Assembly: GCA_021815655.1 (NCBI GenBank)
Contig: JAKAGJ010000169.1
Location: 1 to 5,904, forward strand
Length of the DNA: 5,904 nucleotides
Direction of reading: 5' to 3'
Source: Deltaproteobacteria bacterium
GTDB taxonomy: Bacteria; Desulfobacterota; Desulfarculia; Desulfarculales; Desulfarculaceae
Part shown: positions 4,236-5,904 of the stretch, one piece after another
How positions within the stretch are numbered: position 1 is the first letter of the stretch
How the letters are laid out: every line of letters starts with the position of its first letter
The notes under the pieces: model-generated
What the model was told of the DNA's origin: nothing
The model's input: the letters and a program-made list of their open reading frames with translations, nothing else
The model's database searches: none
Translations under genes and position numbers: made by a program

Positions 4236-4997
4236 CTAGACCTTCCGCCCGTACATAGCCAGGTAGTCGCGCACCTGCCTGAGCAGGCCCTCGTCCATGG
4301 GCCGGCGCAGGCCCTCCACCAGCACCGGCTCGCCCGAGGCGTGCAAAAACTCCACGCACTGGCGGATGCCCAGGAGCGGCCACACCGGCAGGCCGGTCCT
4401 CTGGGTGAAGGCGCCCAGGGCGTCGGCGCCGCGGGCGCCCTCGATCACCCGGCCGGCGTCGTCGTATACCGCCTGCACCTGCTCGCGGTCCACGGCCAAG
4501 GCCACGCCCATGATCTTCAGGCTAATGCCCTGGGCCTGTTCATGGGCGGCCAGCTTGTCCAGAAGCTCCACCTTGGTGGCCATGGAGGTGCCCACGTCGT
4601 CCAGGATCAAGACTCGGGCGCCGTCGGTCAGCGCCCCGGTGACGAACATGTTGGCCTTGCCGCTGGCCTCGCCGTGGGTCTTCTGCTCCTTGCGGTCATA
4701 CTCGAACAAGAGGTCCTGGCCGTGGTCCTGCCACAGGGCGATGGCCGTGGCCTGGGCGATGGCGCTGCCCTTGTAGGAAGGCCCCAGGAGCACGTCCACC
4801 TGACCGGCCTGGCCGCTCTCGGCCAGCCACTGGGCAAAGCAGCGCCCCAGCTCCAGGGCCAGGCGCCCCGAGCGGAAGACCCCCAGGTTGGCGAAGTAGG
4901 GCGTGGGGCGGCCGTCCTTGAGCCGCAGACCCGAGCGGAAGAACAGCGCCCCGCTCTGGGCCAGGAGCCGGGCCAGGTTTTCTTGATATGGTTGCAT
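4236..4997 (-). CDS. pyrE: Orotate phosphoribosyltransferase
   Basis: A 253-residue cytosolic enzyme of de novo pyrimidine synthesis that joins orotate to PRPP to give OMP and pyrophosphate. Numbering from the ATG at 4997: FRSGLRLKDGRPTPYF near 20-35; LGPSYKGSAIA at 71-81 with K76; the catalytic flexible loop YDRKEQKTHGE at 100-110, holding R102, K103, K106 and H108; and the PRPP-binding loop VLILDDVGTSMAT at 129-141 with D133-D134. The usual loop is DDVxTxG; here the glycine position is M139. Typical PyrE has about 210-215 residues, so this one has about 40 extra, mostly at the C-terminus (after about 190). I chose the ATG at 4997 over the TTG at 5009 because GAGG at 5004-5007, overlapping the upstream stop codon, is 6 nt away. 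The gene sits 8 nt after the DUF2156 gene. Function is confident unless the loop change reflects a different orotate-like substrate. Confidence 0.9.
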   Translation of the reverse strand: MQPYQENLARLLAQSGALFFRSGLRLKDGRPTPYFANLGVFRSGRLALELGRCFAQWLAESGQAGQVDVLLGPSYKGSAIAQATAIALWQDHGQDLLFEYDRKEQKTHGEASGKANMFVTGALTDGARVLILDDVGTSMATKVELLDKLAAHEQAQGISLKIMGVALAVDREQVQAVYDDAGRVIEGARGADALGAFTQRTGLPVWPLLGIRQCVEFLHASGEPVLVEGLRRPMDEGLLRQVRDYLAMYGRKV

Positions 4998-5005
4998 GGG
5001 CCGCC

Positions 5006-5904
5006 TCAACGGGGAGTTAGGATGTATTTGTCCACCAAATGGTGGGGATTGTAGGACTCCTTGGCCGCGCGCAGGCCGGCCAGGCCCAGGTCCTGCTCGC
5101 GGTTGATATAGGTGTAGCCAGGCCAGGCCTTGCGGACGAAGTGCTGGTTGATGGCCGCGTAGAGCCCGGGCAGCTCGGGGTTGGCCTTCTCTATGTGGAT
5201 CACCGCCGTGTCGGGGTTCAAGGGCTCGCCCAGGCTGAAGGCCTCCACCTTGCCCTCCACCAGGATGGCCCCGCCCACATAGTCCAACTTACCGAAATTG
5301 CTCAAGGCCTCGTAGATGGCCTGGTCCTCGCCCGCCAGGCTCAGGTCGCTGGCGCAGTCCTTGAATGCGCACCAGTCCTGCTGCATGGCCAGCACTCTCG
5401 CCACCAGGCCCTCGTCCAGGGCACGGTATTCATGGCCGGGGAAGGCCTTGAGGAACTTGTTAAGGTGGTTCTTCTTGCGGTGGAAGCGGTTGCCGGCCAG
5501 GGCCGCCAGCTCGGCGCCCAGGTACACGTAGTCGCTCTGGTCGCGCTCCAGGCTGGCCTGGAAGCGTGTCTGGTCGATGCGCGGCAAGAGATCGCCGCCC
5601 AGGCGCTGGAGGCTGGGGCTGGCGCCGGCCTCGGCCAGCACCCGGCACAGTTCCAGGCAGGCCGGGGTCAGGTCGCCGGGGCCCAAGGGCGGCAAGGCGA
5701 AGGGCTCCTGGTCGGAGGGCCCCGCCAGGATGAGCAGGTGCTCCCCCCAGACCCGCCACAAGGGGCGGTAGTGCCCCCGCCACATGAATAGATTGGTGAA
5801 GGTCAGCTCCGAGGTCTGGGGCGCCTCGGCGCGCAAAAAGGCGTTTATGGCCTCTTTGTCGACCAATTCCAGGGATTTGAAGCCTTGGCTCTCCAGGGTG
5901 GAGG
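5006..5904 (-). CDS. DUF2156 protein (LPG-synthase C-terminal/GNAT-like), start beyond window
   Basis: At least 298 residues are visible; the frame is open to the window edge. A TTG at 5866 is the only start-like codon besides CTG, but it has no ribosome binding site. The residues before it (STLESQGFKSLEL) look like the usual family N-terminus, so the true start lies past 5904. Numbered from that TTG: TFTNLFMWR (22-30), FHRKKNHLNKFLKAFP (128-143), GGAILVEGKVEAFSLGE (198-214), AVIHIEKANPELPGLY (221-236), YTYINREQDLGLAGLR (251-266) and SYNPHHLVDKY (271-281). These are the hallmarks of DUF2156, the double-GNAT fold related to the aminoacyl-transfer domain of phosphatidylglycerol lysyltransferase. 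This form has no membrane part, so it is a soluble stand-alone domain; its acceptor and donor are unknown. The stop overlaps the SD of pyrE, so the two are co-transcribed. Family assignment is strong, biochemical role open. Confidence 0.88.
   Translation of the reverse strand, partial: STLESQGFKSLELVDKEAINAFLRAEAPQTSELTFTNLFMWRGHYRPLWRVWGEHLLILAGPSDQEPFALPPLGPGDLTPACLELCRVLAEAGASPSLQRLGGDLLPRIDQTRFQASLERDQSDYVYLGAELAALAGNRFHRKKNHLNKFLKAFPGHEYRALDEGLVARVLAMQQDWCAFKDCASDLSLAGEDQAIYEALSNFGKLDYVGGAILVEGKVEAFSLGEPLNPDTAVIHIEKANPELPGLYAAINQHFVRKAWPGYTYINREQDLGLAGLRAAKESYNPHHLVDKYILTPR

Noticed and set aside
3553..4383. A longer version (276 codons) of the CxxH/CxC gene.
   Set aside because: The added 166 residues are an off-frame reading of the membrane-protein gene and the end of pyrE; the ATG at 3885 has a strong, well-spaced ribosome binding site.
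3903..5054. A 383-codon plus-strand open frame antisense to pyrE and the membrane-protein gene.
   Set aside because: Composition (Q, H, G, A, L) is that of an antisense shadow of GC-rich codons; no ribosome binding site and no recognisable domain.

Overview
The window is GC-rich (except a short AT-rich patch near 2930-2980) and every gene I can support lies on the minus strand, so transcription runs from high to low coordinates. Protein character (a DUF2156 protein next to pyrE, a small two-CxxC 'cytoplasmic protein'-type zinc ribbon, a PGLGQ-type membrane protein, and a WecA-like enzyme fused to a CapD-type N-terminal region) suggests a high-GC Desulfobacterota (former Deltaproteobacteria) chromosome, perhaps Desulfarculales-like. 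This assignment is inferred from memory of these families and is only moderately certain.

Right part (5904 down to 3553): a tightly packed set of four genes: a DUF2156 protein whose start lies beyond the window edge, orotate phosphoribosyltransferase (pyrE), a small PGLGQ membrane protein and a small protein with CxxH and CxC motifs. Gaps are 8 nt, 3 nt and a 1-nt stop/start overlap (TGATG), which indicates one operon with translational coupling. A short zinc-ribbon gene (3290-3499) follows after a gap that contains a perfect extended -10 element, so it probably has its own promoter as well as read-through.

Middle (2868-3289): about 420 bases with no convincing gene. It holds the promoter region of the next operon and an unusual series of palindromes. 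Four perfect inverted repeats lie end to end from 2938 to 3052 (11-bp arms around 24 nt, then 7-bp, 7-bp and 13-bp hairpins), and further hairpins continue to about 3252. This is the least explained part of the window.

Left part (2867 down to 1): the start of an envelope-polysaccharide operon. An extended SDR nucleotide-sugar epimerase/dehydratase is followed 6 nt later by a 593-residue integral membrane protein. The latter joins a complete polyprenyl-phosphate HexNAc-1-phosphate transferase (WecA/MraY superfamily) to the membrane and first Rossmann region of CapD/FlaA1-type proteins, without the catalytic SDR domain. The two enzymes plausibly supply and attach the first sugar of a lipid-linked glycan. 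A possible further gene begins at 70 and leaves the window.

The points I would look at first are the GT4-CapD(N) fusion, the palindrome cluster, and the altered PRPP loop in PyrE. I see no CRISPR array, transposase, tRNA or rRNA gene.
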